Positions 7,755-16,433 of a stretch of DNA of 64,000 bases are shown one piece after another (position 1 is the stretch's first letter; every line of letters starts with the position of its first letter). The stretch is from the NCBI RefSeq assembly GCF_000425745.1, contig NZ_AUEA01000006.1, positions 1 to 64,000 of the forward strand. Reading direction: 5' to 3'. A model generated the notes under the pieces. It was not told the DNA's origin, searched no databases, and worked only from the letters and a program-made list of their open reading frames with translations. Origin of the DNA: Pseudomonas cremoricolorata DSM 17059 = NBRC 16634 (GTDB lineage: Bacteria > Pseudomonadota > Gammaproteobacteria > Pseudomonadales > Pseudomonadaceae). The translations under genes were made by a program, and so were the position numbers.

Positions 7755-10700
7755 TTAAACGTGTGGGGCGTCGAACAGTTGGACGGACGACATCCGCTGG
7801 TTGCTTTCGCGCATGAACTGCTCGAACAGGCGGCGCAGCGGCGCTTCAATGTCTCGCACGATTTGCGCACTGTCCTTCACGTCGCCTTGCACGGTGATGG
7901 GCATGTGCGGGGCAAACGTAAACGTCTGCTCGACCTTTGGCGGCTTCGGCGCTGGCACGCTGGCCGGCTTCGAGGCCTCGGGAAGCTTCACCAGCTGAGC
8001 CTGAGGCCGGTCCATTCGCCTGACGATTTCGCCGATGTCATTGGGCACGGTCTTGCTGGTCGACGGCGCGGGGTATGGAGGGCGATCCACACGCTGCGCC
8101 GGCCGTTCGGGCAGAACCAAAGGCGTTGGTTCGGGCAGCCGCGCCACCGGAGTTGGCTCCGCTGCGGCCAGTGCCGCGATGGGACGCAGGACAACCGGCG
8201 ACGGTGCTTCAGGCTTGATTCTTGTCAGCTCGCTGCGCAGAACGCTGCCAAGCGGCGACGGCGGCGCAGGTGGAAAATCAAGCACCGCACGATCAACCGC
8301 AGGCTGCTCCATAGTCGCTGGCTTGGCGGCATCGGCCCGCGCTGGAGGCGGCGTTGGGATCTTGGCTTTGGACCGCTCCCGCAAGGCTTCACCCAAGGCA
8401 GGCGGCAGTGCAGCCACCTGCTGTTGCGCGACCGGCGTAGCGGTCACAGGCTGGATTGGCACAACCGGGCTGACCACGACAGCCCGCTCAGGCCGGGGCG
8501 CAGGTACCACGCGCGCGTTGGTCTGCGCGATGTCGCGTAACGCGTCGCCCATTGCAGGCGACAAAGCGGGCACAAGCTGAACTCGCGCATGGCGATCCGT
8601 TGCCGCCTCCGGCGCTTGGGCGACCACAACAGGCCGGACTTGCGCAGGCTCTGAAGGCTCGGTCGGCGCTGCCAGCCGCTCCGGTACCGTCTTTCCTATC
8701 ACTTGCGTCAGCGGGCGCTGAGGCGCAGCGGTAGGCCGCTGAAGGCTTGGGCCAGTAACGTTTACTACAGGTGCAGCAGGAGCAGCGGCGTTGACCGTCA
8801 CCTGCGGCGCTGGAGCGGCAATGCTGCGCGCAGGCGATACAGGTGGCAGCGGTGGAGCTACCAGCGGCGCGGTTGCGACAGGTGTCTGTCCCGCGCTGCG
8901 CTCCACAATGACCGGCAGCGCAGGTGGCACTGGCGCAGGCACTGGCTCACGAACAACCTGGCCCAGCGCCGGCACCGGCAACGTCTGCACCGATGCGTTG
9001 TTGCTCACATTGACCACAGGTGCCGTCGCGATGACGGGCCGAGCCGATGGCGCTGCAGCTGGCAACGCGATGGGATTGACGGTCAGGGGCGCGGGTTCGG
9101 CTGCAGGCTTCGCCGCTGTTCCCGGTTCAATCGGTGCCGTCTCATCCCCATCCCCGGGCTTGGCTTTGTCCTTGGACTTGCCTTCCTCTTCGTCGTCGCC
9201 GAACAGCCGCTTGCTCAGCCAGCTCCCCAGCGACTCGCCGCCCATGCCGCCTAGGGCAGCCCCAACAGCGCCACCAATGGCGGTACCGATCACAGGCACC
9301 ACCGAACCAATGGCCGCACCGGCGGCTGCGCCTGCCAGTGACCCGGCCAGGCCTCCTGCCGCCGTGCCGTAGCCTTCGACCTTCTCTTCCCGCGTCTTGG
9401 CGGTCATGGCGGTTTTCATCATCGACATGCCGGCGTCGAACAACGCACCGCCCGGCAGTCGCTTGCCCACCATGGAAACCTTGCCGCCTACCGCGCCCAG
9501 CGCCGAGCCGATCCGGCGCAGCCGCGTGGGCGGCGGTACAGGTGGCGGCGCAGGCGGTCGCGGAGGTCGCGGCGGACGCGGCCCGGTCGAGCGGTCGTTT
9601 CCGCCGGTACCGCCGCGATTACGCCGACGTCCGTTATTTCGACCACTGCCGGCGCTGCCGCCATTGCGCCGTCCCTGCCGACGACTGCCACGCCGACCAC
9701 CGACGCTGCTACCGATCCCCCGGAAGTCAGCGACGTTGACCACGAAGACTTTCTGCGGACCCGCGTCCGCCCCATCGCCGTCACCGCCCTCCCCGCCCTT
9801 GGCTTCGCGGAACGTATCCAGCACCTTGAGACCGGCATCCACCAGGCCCAACGCACCTGCCGGCTTGTCCTCTCCATCACCTGCAGGCGCGCCCTCGCCC
9901 GGTTCACCGCCATCCCCGCCACCGGCCTCGGCGGGTTCGTCTTTCTTGAAAACCTTGAGCCCCGCCTGCAGCAGGCCGAGAACTCTGGAGCGCCGAGAGT
10001 CGCCGTTGCCGCCGTTCCCACCACCCTCGCCGCCTTCGGCGTGGTTGGTGACAAAAACCTTCTGGATCTCGTTCTTGCCACCGATCCCGCCCAGCAGCTT
10101 GCCTCGGGCCAGGTCGAAGATCCCTTTGCCGATCTTGAACGTGCTCCAGGCGGACCCGACCGCGATCAGCGCTGCACTGATGCCCATGATACCAGCGACG
10201 ACGTTCGGTGCCTTGTCTGCCAGCTCGCCAATCTTGTAGGCGATCTGGCCGATAACATCGGCCGCACGGTCCGTGAGTGGCCGGATGGCGTCACCGATTT
10301 TCGTCAGCGCTGCTTCACTGCCCGCCTTGACCGTGCCCCATTTTGCATTCGAGGTATCGCGCGCCTTGCCGGCGTCGCCTTCGATCTTGGCCTTGCCATC
10401 GGTGTCCTTGATGGTGGCCATGTCGTCCTTGATGACATCGCCATACTTGATCTGAGCCAGCAAACCCGCACTGGCCGACTGATCGCTGACGATGGTCGCA
10501 AGGCCGGCCGACTGCAGCAGCGAGGCCATGGCCTGAGCTTCCTCAGCGCTGCCCTCCGCACTTTCCTGAATGCGCTTCTTGAGCGCCTGCACTTCCTTGA
10601 ACTTGGTCGGGTTCTGTTGCTTGAGCAGCACATCGGTGAGCTTGATGTACGCCTCAACCGGGTTTGCTGCCTTGCCGGTCTTGACCGCTCTGCCAATGGA

Positions 10701-11702
10701 ACCGGCAAGGTCGATGCCTTCCTTGGCAAAGCGCTCCTGACTGGTACTGCTGATGACCGCGTTCAGCAGGTTGTTCATGTTGGTGGCGGCTGCAGCCGAG
10801 TCCTGGGTCTGCTTGTACTGCGACTGCAGACTTGCGCCCAGGAACCGGACCGCCTCGGGGCCTTCCATGCCCAGCGTCTTGATGGTGCCCAACAGGCTTG
10901 GCATGTAGCGCGCCATGTCCTTGGGACCGAACGCACCGATGTCACCTGCAGCGGCCACCTGGCCGAGCATGGCGCCCATGTCTTCCTTCTTGACGCCCGC
11001 TTCCTTGAAGGCGCTGAACAGCGTTGCAATGGTCTCGCCTTCCATGCCTTGGCCGTCAATCAGGTCGGCAATGAGCGGGGCATAGTCGACCGACTCCTGC
11101 CAATCGATGCCCTTCTCGATCAGGCCGCCCACCGCCGTGGCCAGCGCCTGTTGACCCATGCCGACGTCGGCCGCCACCTTGGCGATCCGGTCGGCCATCT
11201 GCTGCTCTTCACCTTCGCCGGCGATGTGTGCCCACAGCGCCATCTGGCGAATGTTCGCCTGATAGTCGCCGGACACCTTCGTCGGGATGGCGAGCGCGCC
11301 GGTCAATGCCATGGCGCGGCCGGCATTGGACTTGAGGCCCTTCACGCCGTCATCGATCTGCACGCGGCCCTTGATCTGCAGATCTACAGCTTTCGCCTCG
11401 CGGCCAAGGCGTTGGTATTCGCGGCCAAGCCGCCCGACCTCGATCCCTTGATCGCGCAAGGTCTTGAGGTTGCGCTCGAACCGACTCTGCAGCTTGTCGG
11501 CACCGGCGGCACCGGTGTCGTGGGCGCGCTTCCATTCATCGCGCAGCTTGATAGTTTCGCCAATGGTGCTTTTGAGCACCTTGGCCCTGTTGCCCTGCTG
11601 CTCCAGCTGCTTGATGCCGCTTTTGACGGTACCGAGCGCCGAGCCGACCGTCGACGAAACCACACCGCCGATGACCAGGGATAACGCGAGTTTGCCCGCC
11701 AT
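7755..11702 (-). CDS. tail tape-measure protein (gpT-like)
   Basis: At 1,315 residues this is by far the longest tail gene, and its length should set tail length. The N-terminal 450 residues are a TP901/P2-type tape-measure region (GGLIEKGIDWQESVDYAPL). Glycine-rich hydrophobic stretches follow near residues 490-520 and 790-830 (LAGAAAGAAIGSVVPVIGTA), which may insert into the host membrane on injection. Residues from about 870 to 1,240 are low-complexity Pro/Ala/Val repeats. P2 gpT is about 815 residues, so the protein is much longer than the type member. The gene has GGAGG upstream of its ATG and follows E/E', as expected. Confidence 0.9.
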   Translation of the reverse strand: MAGKLALSLVIGGVVSSTVGSALGTVKSGIKQLEQQGNRAKVLKSTIGETIKLRDEWKRAHDTGAAGADKLQSRFERNLKTLRDQGIEVGRLGREYQRLGREAKAVDLQIKGRVQIDDGVKGLKSNAGRAMALTGALAIPTKVSGDYQANIRQMALWAHIAGEGEEQQMADRIAKVAADVGMGQQALATAVGGLIEKGIDWQESVDYAPLIADLIDGQGMEGETIATLFSAFKEAGVKKEDMGAMLGQVAAAGDIGAFGPKDMARYMPSLLGTIKTLGMEGPEAVRFLGASLQSQYKQTQDSAAAATNMNNLLNAVISSTSQERFAKEGIDLAGSIGRAVKTGKAANPVEAYIKLTDVLLKQQNPTKFKEVQALKKRIQESAEGSAEEAQAMASLLQSAGLATIVSDQSASAGLLAQIKYGDVIKDDMATIKDTDGKAKIEGDAGKARDTSNAKWGTVKAGSEAALTKIGDAIRPLTDRAADVIGQIAYKIGELADKAPNVVAGIMGISAALIAVGSAWSTFKIGKGIFDLARGKLLGGIGGKNEIQKVFVTNHAEGGEGGGNGGNGDSRRSRVLGLLQAGLKVFKKDEPAEAGGGDGGEPGEGAPAGDGEDKPAGALGLVDAGLKVLDTFREAKGGEGGDGDGADAGPQKVFVVNVADFRGIGSSVGGRRGSRRQGRRNGGSAGSGRNNGRRRNRGGTGGNDRSTGPRPPRPPRPPAPPPVPPPTRLRRIGSALGAVGGKVSMVGKRLPGGALFDAGMSMMKTAMTAKTREEKVEGYGTAAGGLAGSLAGAAAGAAIGSVVPVIGTAIGGAVGAALGGMGGESLGSWLSKRLFGDDEEEGKSKDKAKPGDGDETAPIEPGTAAKPAAEPAPLTVNPIALPAAAPSARPVIATAPVVNVSNNASVQTLPVPALGQVVREPVPAPVPPALPVIVERSAGQTPVATAPLVAPPLPPVSPARSIAAPAPQVTVNAAAPAAPVVNVTGPSLQRPTAAPQRPLTQVIGKTVPERLAAPTEPSEPAQVRPVVVAQAPEAATDRHARVQLVPALSPAMGDALRDIAQTNARVVPAPRPERAVVVSPVVPIQPVTATPVAQQQVAALPPALGEALRERSKAKIPTPPPARADAAKPATMEQPAVDRAVLDFPPAPPSPLGSVLRSELTRIKPEAPSPVVLRPIAALAAAEPTPVARLPEPTPLVLPERPAQRVDRPPYPAPSTSKTVPNDIGEIVRRMDRPQAQLVKLPEASKPASVPAPKPPKVEQTFTFAPHMPITVQGDVKDSAQIVRDIEAPLRRLFEQFMRESNQRMSSVQLFDAPHV

Positions 11703-11718
11703 CGATCATCCTCCGGGC

Positions 11719-11835
11719 TCAGTCGGACAGCCACCAGACCATGTCCGCGAAGGTCATGGTCGTCAGCTCTGCGGCCGAGAAATTAAGCTCGGCCGCCAAG
11801 CGCTTGGCGGCCTGTTTCTGCACGACCGGGTTAAA
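11719..11835 (-). CDS. gpE' extension, read by frameshift from gpE
   Basis: A 38-codon segment encodes NPVVQKQAAKRLAAELNF followed by a helix ending MVWWLSD, which matches short P2 GpE-family proteins. It has no convincing start of its own. It lies in the frame +1 (or -2) to the gpE gene, immediately past a GGGGTTTAA at 11831-11839. A +1 slip of the Gly tRNA on GGGG re-pairs perfectly and gives a fusion of about 135 residues. Tail genes just before the tape measure usually make such fusions as tail-assembly chaperones. P2 itself uses a -1 shift, so the direction here is unusual and inferred. Confidence 0.6.
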   Translation of the reverse strand, partial: FNPVVQKQAAKRLAAELNFSAAELTTMTFADMVWWLSD

Positions 11836-12127
11836 CCCCGTCCTCTCGCACCAGAAAGTTGTAACCGGTGGCGATGCGGTTGTAGTCCTTGTAGGGCAGC
11901 TCTTCGAGATCGCTGACACCGACCTGGGCGAGCGTCGCGAACAGGTTCAGCTCGCGCTGCTCGTCGTCATAACTGCTGGTCGCAGTGGAGTTACGGATAT
12001 CGCGCACGGTCGGGGCGCGCAGCTTGATGGTGTCCTGCTCGACGCCGTTCAGCGTGGCCGGCTTGGTCAGTTTGATGGTCGCGCTTTCAGCGTCCAGGGT
12101 CAGGAACTTTGGTTGTGGCTTGCTCAT
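11831..12127 (-). CDS. P2 gpE-like tail assembly chaperone
   Basis: The 98-residue protein (MSKPQPKFLTLDAESATI) matches the phage tail assembly chaperone family encoded between the tail tube and tape-measure genes of P2-like phages. It contains LRAPTVRDIRN, typical of that family. The stop codon coincides with the proposed frameshift site into E'. In P2-like phages the E and E+E' products bind the tape measure before tail polymerisation. Confidence 0.85.
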   Translation of the reverse strand: MSKPQPKFLTLDAESATIKLTKPATLNGVEQDTIKLRAPTVRDIRNSTATSSYDDEQRELNLFATLAQVGVSDLEELPYKDYNRIATGYNFLVREDGV

Positions 12128-12169
12128 GTGTCGGATCCTTGTGAATGTGCTGGAGAGGGTTCTGGTGGG

Positions 12170-12679
12170 TTACAGGCCCAGGTCGCGGCGCTGGCTGGCG
12201 AGCTGGTCGACGCCGTTGATCACGCGCTTCATACCGATCGGATCGATCTCGTAGATGACCTCGCCGCCGACTTCGAGCTTGTAATAGGTGACGGCGATGC
12301 CGTGCTTGTTCTCGGCTTTGTCACCGGGCTTCCAGTCGCCCATTTCCAGTTCCTTGAGCGTGCCGCGCAGAGTGACGATGACCGCTTTGGTTTCACCGCG
12401 CTGGCCTTTGAACGAGCCACGGAACACGCCGTTGAATGCGTTGCCATCGGCCAGGCCAAAGAACTTCAGCGATTCCTTGCGCACCCCGGTGGTGACAAAG
12501 TTGGCTTCCATCTTCTCCATGCCCACGTCCATCTCGATGGGCATGTCCATGCCGCCGGGGCGGTGCTCTTCGGTCTTGAGCGTGAGCTTGGGCAGGGTCA
12601 GGCTCGGCACGTCGCCCTGAAAGCTGATGCCGTCGGCAAACATGTTCATGTTCGCCAGGATTTCGGGAATCATTGCCAT
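12170..12679 (-). CDS. major tail tube protein (gpFII-like)
   Basis: The 169-residue product (MAMIPEILANMNMFADG) belongs to the P2 FII contractile tail tube family and has the usual length. It polymerises inside the sheath to form the DNA conduit. It directly follows the sheath gene with a 12-base gap, so the two are co-transcribed. Confidence 0.93.
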   Translation of the reverse strand: MAMIPEILANMNMFADGISFQGDVPSLTLPKLTLKTEEHRPGGMDMPIEMDVGMEKMEANFVTTGVRKESLKFFGLADGNAFNGVFRGSFKGQRGETKAVIVTLRGTLKELEMGDWKPGDKAENKHGIAVTYYKLEVGGEVIYEIDPIGMKRVINGVDQLASQRRDLGL

Positions 12680-12691
12680 GTGCTGCGCTCC

Positions 12692-13858
12692 TTAAGCGAC
12701 TTGATCGAGCACTTCGGTCAGCCATTGGTTGGTGACCTCCACGCGGAAGTTGGGGTTTTCGGCAGGGGGCACGTCGGTGAAGCGGATGTTCCAGTACACC
12801 TTGCCCTGCTCCAGCTGGCTGGACGTATTGAGCACGGGGTCCGCGTAGACCTCGAAGTTGATGATCGCGCCCTGGGCCTTGAGGTCGCGCATGAACGCCT
12901 GCAGGCCTTCGGTCACGTCGCGGATGTAGGTCGAGGTGATGCCCCGGTCCACCGCCCACTTGTGGCCGTAGAGGATGGCGTCCATGACCATGTCCATCGT
13001 GCGCACGCGGGTGACGAACGCCCATTTCGAATCGCTGGACAGCGTGCGGTTGCCCCACAGACGGAAGCCGTCGTCGCGGATGATCGTGGTGATGTTTGCG
13101 TTGTTGAGCAGGTTGGCCCGGCAGCTCTCGTCGCCGTCCAGGTACTCGATGGCGCGGGTGGTGCCGGTAATGCCGACGAACTCCTTGTTCGAGGGCGAGG
13201 CCCAGAATCCATATTCGCTGTCGGTGTAGGCGAACACACCAGCCGCCCAGGCCGAGGCCGGTGCATCGATGGTCTTGCTGGTCACCGTGTCCCACAGCTG
13301 CACGCCGGGGTCGACCAGGAACAGACGCTTGGAGCCGAACTGCTTGGCGTAAGCCAGCGCCGCCTCATCGGTGGTACCGGGGCCGTCGATAATGCCCACG
13401 GCGCGCAGCTTGCCAGCCAGCGCATCGATGGCGGTCGCCACCGCCTGGGTCGCGCTGTGCTTGGGCGCGACGATCAGCCGGGGCTGGGCGTTGAATCGGC
13501 TCTTGCCGTCGAGCAGCGCCTGCAGCCCGGTCCGCTTGCCGTTGGCCTGCACGCCGCCGATAACGGCGGAGATCTGCGCAGCGCTGTCGGTGACCTTGGC
13601 GACGCCCGAGGCGACAATCACCGGCTTGGAGCGTGTGTAGATCGCCAGACACGCCTGGGTAATGGCCGAGGCCGGGCCGAAGGCCGCGACCGCCTCGCGC
13701 TCGTTGGTGATCAGCACCAGGTCGCCCACCTTGGCCGTGGCGGTGGCACCCTCGGTGAAGGTATCGACCAGGCCAATGATCGAGGACGACGGCAGCGAGA
13801 CGTTGCGCGCCCCGGTGTCAACACTCGTTACGGTAACGCCGTGAAAGAAACCAGGCAT
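12692..13858 (-). CDS. tail sheath protein (gpFI-like)
   Basis: This 388-residue protein starts MPGFFHGVTVTSVDTGARN and matches the P2/Mu contractile tail sheath family in length and sequence. Its presence shows that the virion has a myovirus tail. GGAG lies upstream of the ATG. A GC-rich inverted repeat at about 13880-13902 separates it from the broken membrane gene upstream. Confidence 0.93.
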   Translation of the reverse strand: MPGFFHGVTVTSVDTGARNVSLPSSSIIGLVDTFTEGATATAKVGDLVLITNEREAVAAFGPASAITQACLAIYTRSKPVIVASGVAKVTDSAAQISAVIGGVQANGKRTGLQALLDGKSRFNAQPRLIVAPKHSATQAVATAIDALAGKLRAVGIIDGPGTTDEAALAYAKQFGSKRLFLVDPGVQLWDTVTSKTIDAPASAWAAGVFAYTDSEYGFWASPSNKEFVGITGTTRAIEYLDGDESCRANLLNNANITTIIRDDGFRLWGNRTLSSDSKWAFVTRVRTMDMVMDAILYGHKWAVDRGITSTYIRDVTEGLQAFMRDLKAQGAIINFEVYADPVLNTSSQLEQGKVYWNIRFTDVPPAENPNFRVEVTNQWLTEVLDQVA

Positions 13859-13942
13859 GGAAAAACTCCAGAAAGCAGCAGGCCGCGACGTGCACGGCCT
13901 GGGGAATGGATAGGTAAAGGATTGCTGCGGGTCGGGGTAGGC

Positions 13943-14263
13943 TCAAAGCAGCAACGGCAACCACTGCAGCAGCAGCGCCGCGACCAGACAGGCCAGCAGG
14001 GGACAGAGCAGGTCGAGCTGGCCGTCGCGCGTCCAGCGCCAGACCCGCAGCCCGTCGTACCAGCGCAGATGGCTGATGTGCAGCGACACCCTGTGCGCGA
14101 TGTAGCGTTCGCCCTGGGTGTACTAGCGGCCGACGAAGAACGAGACGGCGGCCGTGGCGCCGAGCCAGTGGCCGGCCGGCAGGCCGAGCAGATACACCAG
14201 GCCCGACACGGCGGCCATGATCAGCAGCGCGGCGACCACATGTTCAAGATGGGTACGGTTCAT
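13943..14263 (-). pseudogene. phage membrane protein interrupted by an in-frame TAG
   Basis: Translation from ATG at 14263 (GGAGGG six bases upstream) gives MNRTHLEHVVAALLIMAAVS and continues to a TAG at 14123-14125, codon 47. The same frame then continues for 59 more codons to TGA at 13943, encoding HISHLRWYDGLRVWRW and a second hydrophobic helix (LLCPLLACLVAALLLQWLP). Together this is a 106-codon two-helix membrane protein like those between fibre and sheath genes of related Pseudomonas prophages. A GAG-to-TAG change would explain the stop. The N-terminal 46 residues alone could still be made as a small membrane peptide. Confidence 0.75.
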
Positions 14264-14280
14264 CAGTGCCCTCCAGGCAC

Positions 14281-14300
14281 AAAAAAAGCCGCTTAGCGGC
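14281..14300 (-). terminator. rho-independent terminator inside the tail operon
   Basis: On the minus strand a GCCGC-TAA-GCGGC hairpin (14288-14300) is followed by seven Ts (14287-14281). It lies between the fibre-associated gene and the broken membrane gene. If fully active it would separate the baseplate/fibre genes from the sheath-tube genes, so either read-through or a promoter downstream is needed. Confidence 0.75.
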
Positions 14301-14329
14301 CCTTGGGGTTGACGGTGTTGCCGGTGGAT

Positions 14330-14794
14330 TTAGGCGGCGTTGCCGACGCCCTGCACGCTGGCTTTGATGGCCTCGATGGCAGTGTCTGCAATGCCCTCGA
14401 TGGCAGCGTGGGTCGTAGCCTTGGCCGCGTCCTGCTTGCCCTTGAGGCGGATGGCGCGCAGCTTGTACAACGCCTCTTTCCAGGCCGCCGCTTTCGCCAG
14501 AATGTCGTCTGCAGCTTCCCACGCGCTCAGACCTGCAGCATCGACCCAGGCCTGCACCGACGGCGGCACCTCGCCGCTGTAGTCGGCATCTGCGAACGCT
14601 CGCGCCTCATGGGCTGCGACGTTGTATTCGACGACGCGCAGCGGCTCACCGAGCACGGCCAGGCGGGCCAGGTCGGCGGCTTGATCGATTTGCTGTTGGG
14701 CCACCAGCATGGCAGCGCCCAGTGGCAGCTCACCGAATTGGAAGCCAGTCAGCGACTGGCCGTCGAACACGACATTGAGGTTCATTTTCTGCAT
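14330..14794 (-). CDS. probable tail fibre assembly or fibre-associated protein
   Basis: A 154-residue protein starts MQKMNLNVVFDGQSLTGFQF at 14794, with AAGGA seven bases upstream. The middle (VPPSVQAWVDAAGLSAWEAA) and the helical LYKLRAIRLKGK resemble proteins encoded next to Pseudomonas tail fibres, often called tail fibre assembly proteins. Its place directly after the tail spike gene supports a chaperone role. The family match is by general similarity only. Confidence 0.5.
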   Translation of the reverse strand: MQKMNLNVVFDGQSLTGFQFGELPLGAAMLVAQQQIDQAADLARLAVLGEPLRVVEYNVAAHEARAFADADYSGEVPPSVQAWVDAAGLSAWEAADDILAKAAAWKEALYKLRAIRLKGKQDAAKATTHAAIEGIADTAIEAIKASVQGVGNAA

Positions 14795-14804
14795 GTTGGG
14801 TTCC

Positions 14805-15560
14805 TTACAGGCTGGCAAGGTTGCTCAGCACGTTGTTGGTATCTTTGGGCGCAGTACCGGAGGCAATGCCCATGATGTATTTGCCGCCGAATCCGCTTGG
14901 GAACGACGTGCTGATGGTGATTAGAGAGACCGAGGCCACCGTGTTGCCGATCAGCGCACCGATGAAGTCTGACGGCGCCGTCACCTTGGCGGCCGACAGG
15001 GCCAGGCCAATCACAGGCGGCACACCGCCGGTGCTGTTGGTGCGCAGGAAACCGGTGTTCAAGCTCATGGAAGGCGGTGTAGGCGACACCCCGGCGCTGC
15101 TTGGCAGCTCCAGAGTGGTGTTGCGCAGCTCCACGCTGTTGGAGTAGGTAACGAGGTTGAAACCGCCCATGGCGGTGGAGGTAGCAACATCGCCGGACAT
15201 GATCGGGTAGTACTTGGGGATCACCTTGAAACCACTGGTGCCGCCCGACAGGACCAAGGTCGAGCACTTCATCGACACGCGATCAGTCATCACGTAATCG
15301 GACAACAGTTCAATGGTGCACATACCGTAGTTGGGCGTAGCGTTGATGGCCTTGTTGACGGTCTTGAACGGCGCTTCCTTAGTGCCGGGGTTGGTGTCCA
15401 GTCCGTTGACCTGATCGACGTACCAGGTCCGCACAGTTTCCGGGATGGCGGCGATGGCGGCAGCCACTGCGGCTTCGATGCCGGCTTTCTTGCTGCCAAA
15501 GAAGTCGATCAGCTTGGTGTTCTGGGTAACCAGATTGGCTACATCACTTTCGAGACTCAT
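14805..15560 (-). CDS. beta-helix tailspike-like receptor-binding protein
   Basis: The first 45 residues form a helix, followed by TWYVDQVNGLDTNPGTKEAP, the cap motif that begins many right-handed beta-helix tailspikes (YVDxxNGxDxNxGTxxxPF). The rest is Thr, Ser and Val-rich with repeated short strands. The protein (251 residues) is separate from the fibre gene upstream (15567-16433), so the particle probably attaches this subunit to that N-terminal adaptor. It is the most likely host-range determinant. Confidence 0.65.
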   Translation of the reverse strand: MSLESDVANLVTQNTKLIDFFGSKKAGIEAAVAAAIAAIPETVRTWYVDQVNGLDTNPGTKEAPFKTVNKAINATPNYGMCTIELLSDYVMTDRVSMKCSTLVLSGGTSGFKVIPKYYPIMSGDVATSTAMGGFNLVTYSNSVELRNTTLELPSSAGVSPTPPSMSLNTGFLRTNSTGGVPPVIGLALSAAKVTAPSDFIGALIGNTVASVSLITISTSFPSGFGGKYIMGIASGTAPKDTNNVLSNLASL

Positions 15561-15566
15561 GCTCTG

Positions 15567-16433
15567 TCATTCTCCGTAAACGGTTTTCATGGTTTGGGTT
15601 TGCAGGGCGACGATGGCCGCCGTGTTGCAGATGGCGAGACTCAACAAGCCCTCCCGGTCGGTGTCCTGGCGCAGCTCAACCGTTTTCAGGCGTTGGCCTT
15701 GATTGTCCGCGCGAGCCTCGGTGCGGCCCTGTCGCGCGGCCAGGTCGTCGAGCTGATCCTGACGCTGCAGCTCACGGAGCTGCCCACCGGCCACCGCCGA
15801 GGCCAGGGCCAGCGAGCTACTGAGCTGGTCCTCTCGCACGGCAGCGGCGTTCTGTTCGGCGTCTTTCATGCGCAGCAGCAGACCCGCGATGGCTTCGCCG
15901 GCAAGACGCTGCTTGACTGCCTGCTGCTCGATTTGCTCCTGACGCAACAAGCCGCGCAGCTGCTCGGCAATGAGCGCCTGCGCCTGTGCGGCCAACGGCG
16001 CCGCCAGACTGAGGCTCAGCCCGGCTTCGTTGCTGACGATGGTCACGCTGTCCGCCGGCAGGGCCGACAACGACACGTCGTAGGCCAGCAGCACGCTGCT
16101 GCTTGCGGGCTTGTACGTCAGCGGGGTGGATGGGTCCGACCAGACCGCCAGCAACGTGCCGTCGCTCAGCAGAAAGCCGATTTCCTTGACCCAGTAGCTG
16201 CGGCTATCGTCGGCCAGCGCCGTCAGGTGCAGCAGGGTCGGGCTTAGCCGCTCACCGCCGGCAATGGGAAACTTTGCCGTCTGTGAGACCAGACTTTCCT
16301 GATCGTTCGAGGGCGTGTAGCCAGCGGTGCCGAGCACCACATGGGTAATCTGCGCAGAAATGCCGGTCTTGTCGGCCCGGAAAATGGCTGCCAGACCCGC
16401 CTTGGTGATGATGGGTTGTAACGGTGTACTCAT
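15567..16433 (-). CDS. tail fibre N-terminal protein (gpH-like)
   Basis: The first 145 residues (MSTPLQPIITKAGLAAIF, then a WVKEIGFLLSDGTLLAVW strand) are the phage tail-collar/fibre N-terminal domain of P2 gpH and Mu gpS, which docks on the baseplate. Residues 145 to the end are a Gln/Ala/Arg-rich coiled coil. At 288 residues it is far shorter than P2 gpH, and the receptor-binding part is carried by the next gene. Its start overlaps the gpI stop as ATGA. Confidence 0.85.
   Translation of the reverse strand: MSTPLQPIITKAGLAAIFRADKTGISAQITHVVLGTAGYTPSNDQESLVSQTAKFPIAGGERLSPTLLHLTALADDSRSYWVKEIGFLLSDGTLLAVWSDPSTPLTYKPASSSVLLAYDVSLSALPADSVTIVSNEAGLSLSLAAPLAAQAQALIAEQLRGLLRQEQIEQQAVKQRLAGEAIAGLLLRMKDAEQNAAAVREDQLSSSLALASAVAGGQLRELQRQDQLDDLAARQGRTEARADNQGQRLKTVELRQDTDREGLLSLAICNTAAIVALQTQTMKTVYGE

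Noticed and set aside
10041..11684. Plus-strand open frame of 547 codons opposite the tape measure
   Set aside because: Antisense shadow in GC-rich DNA, with no ribosome site or recognisable domain.
11741..14296. A very long plus-strand open frame (851 codons) antisense to the tail genes
   Set aside because: It is a high-GC shadow of E/E', FII and FI. Its composition is His/Val/Gly-rich without any family pattern, and the minus-strand genes are certain.
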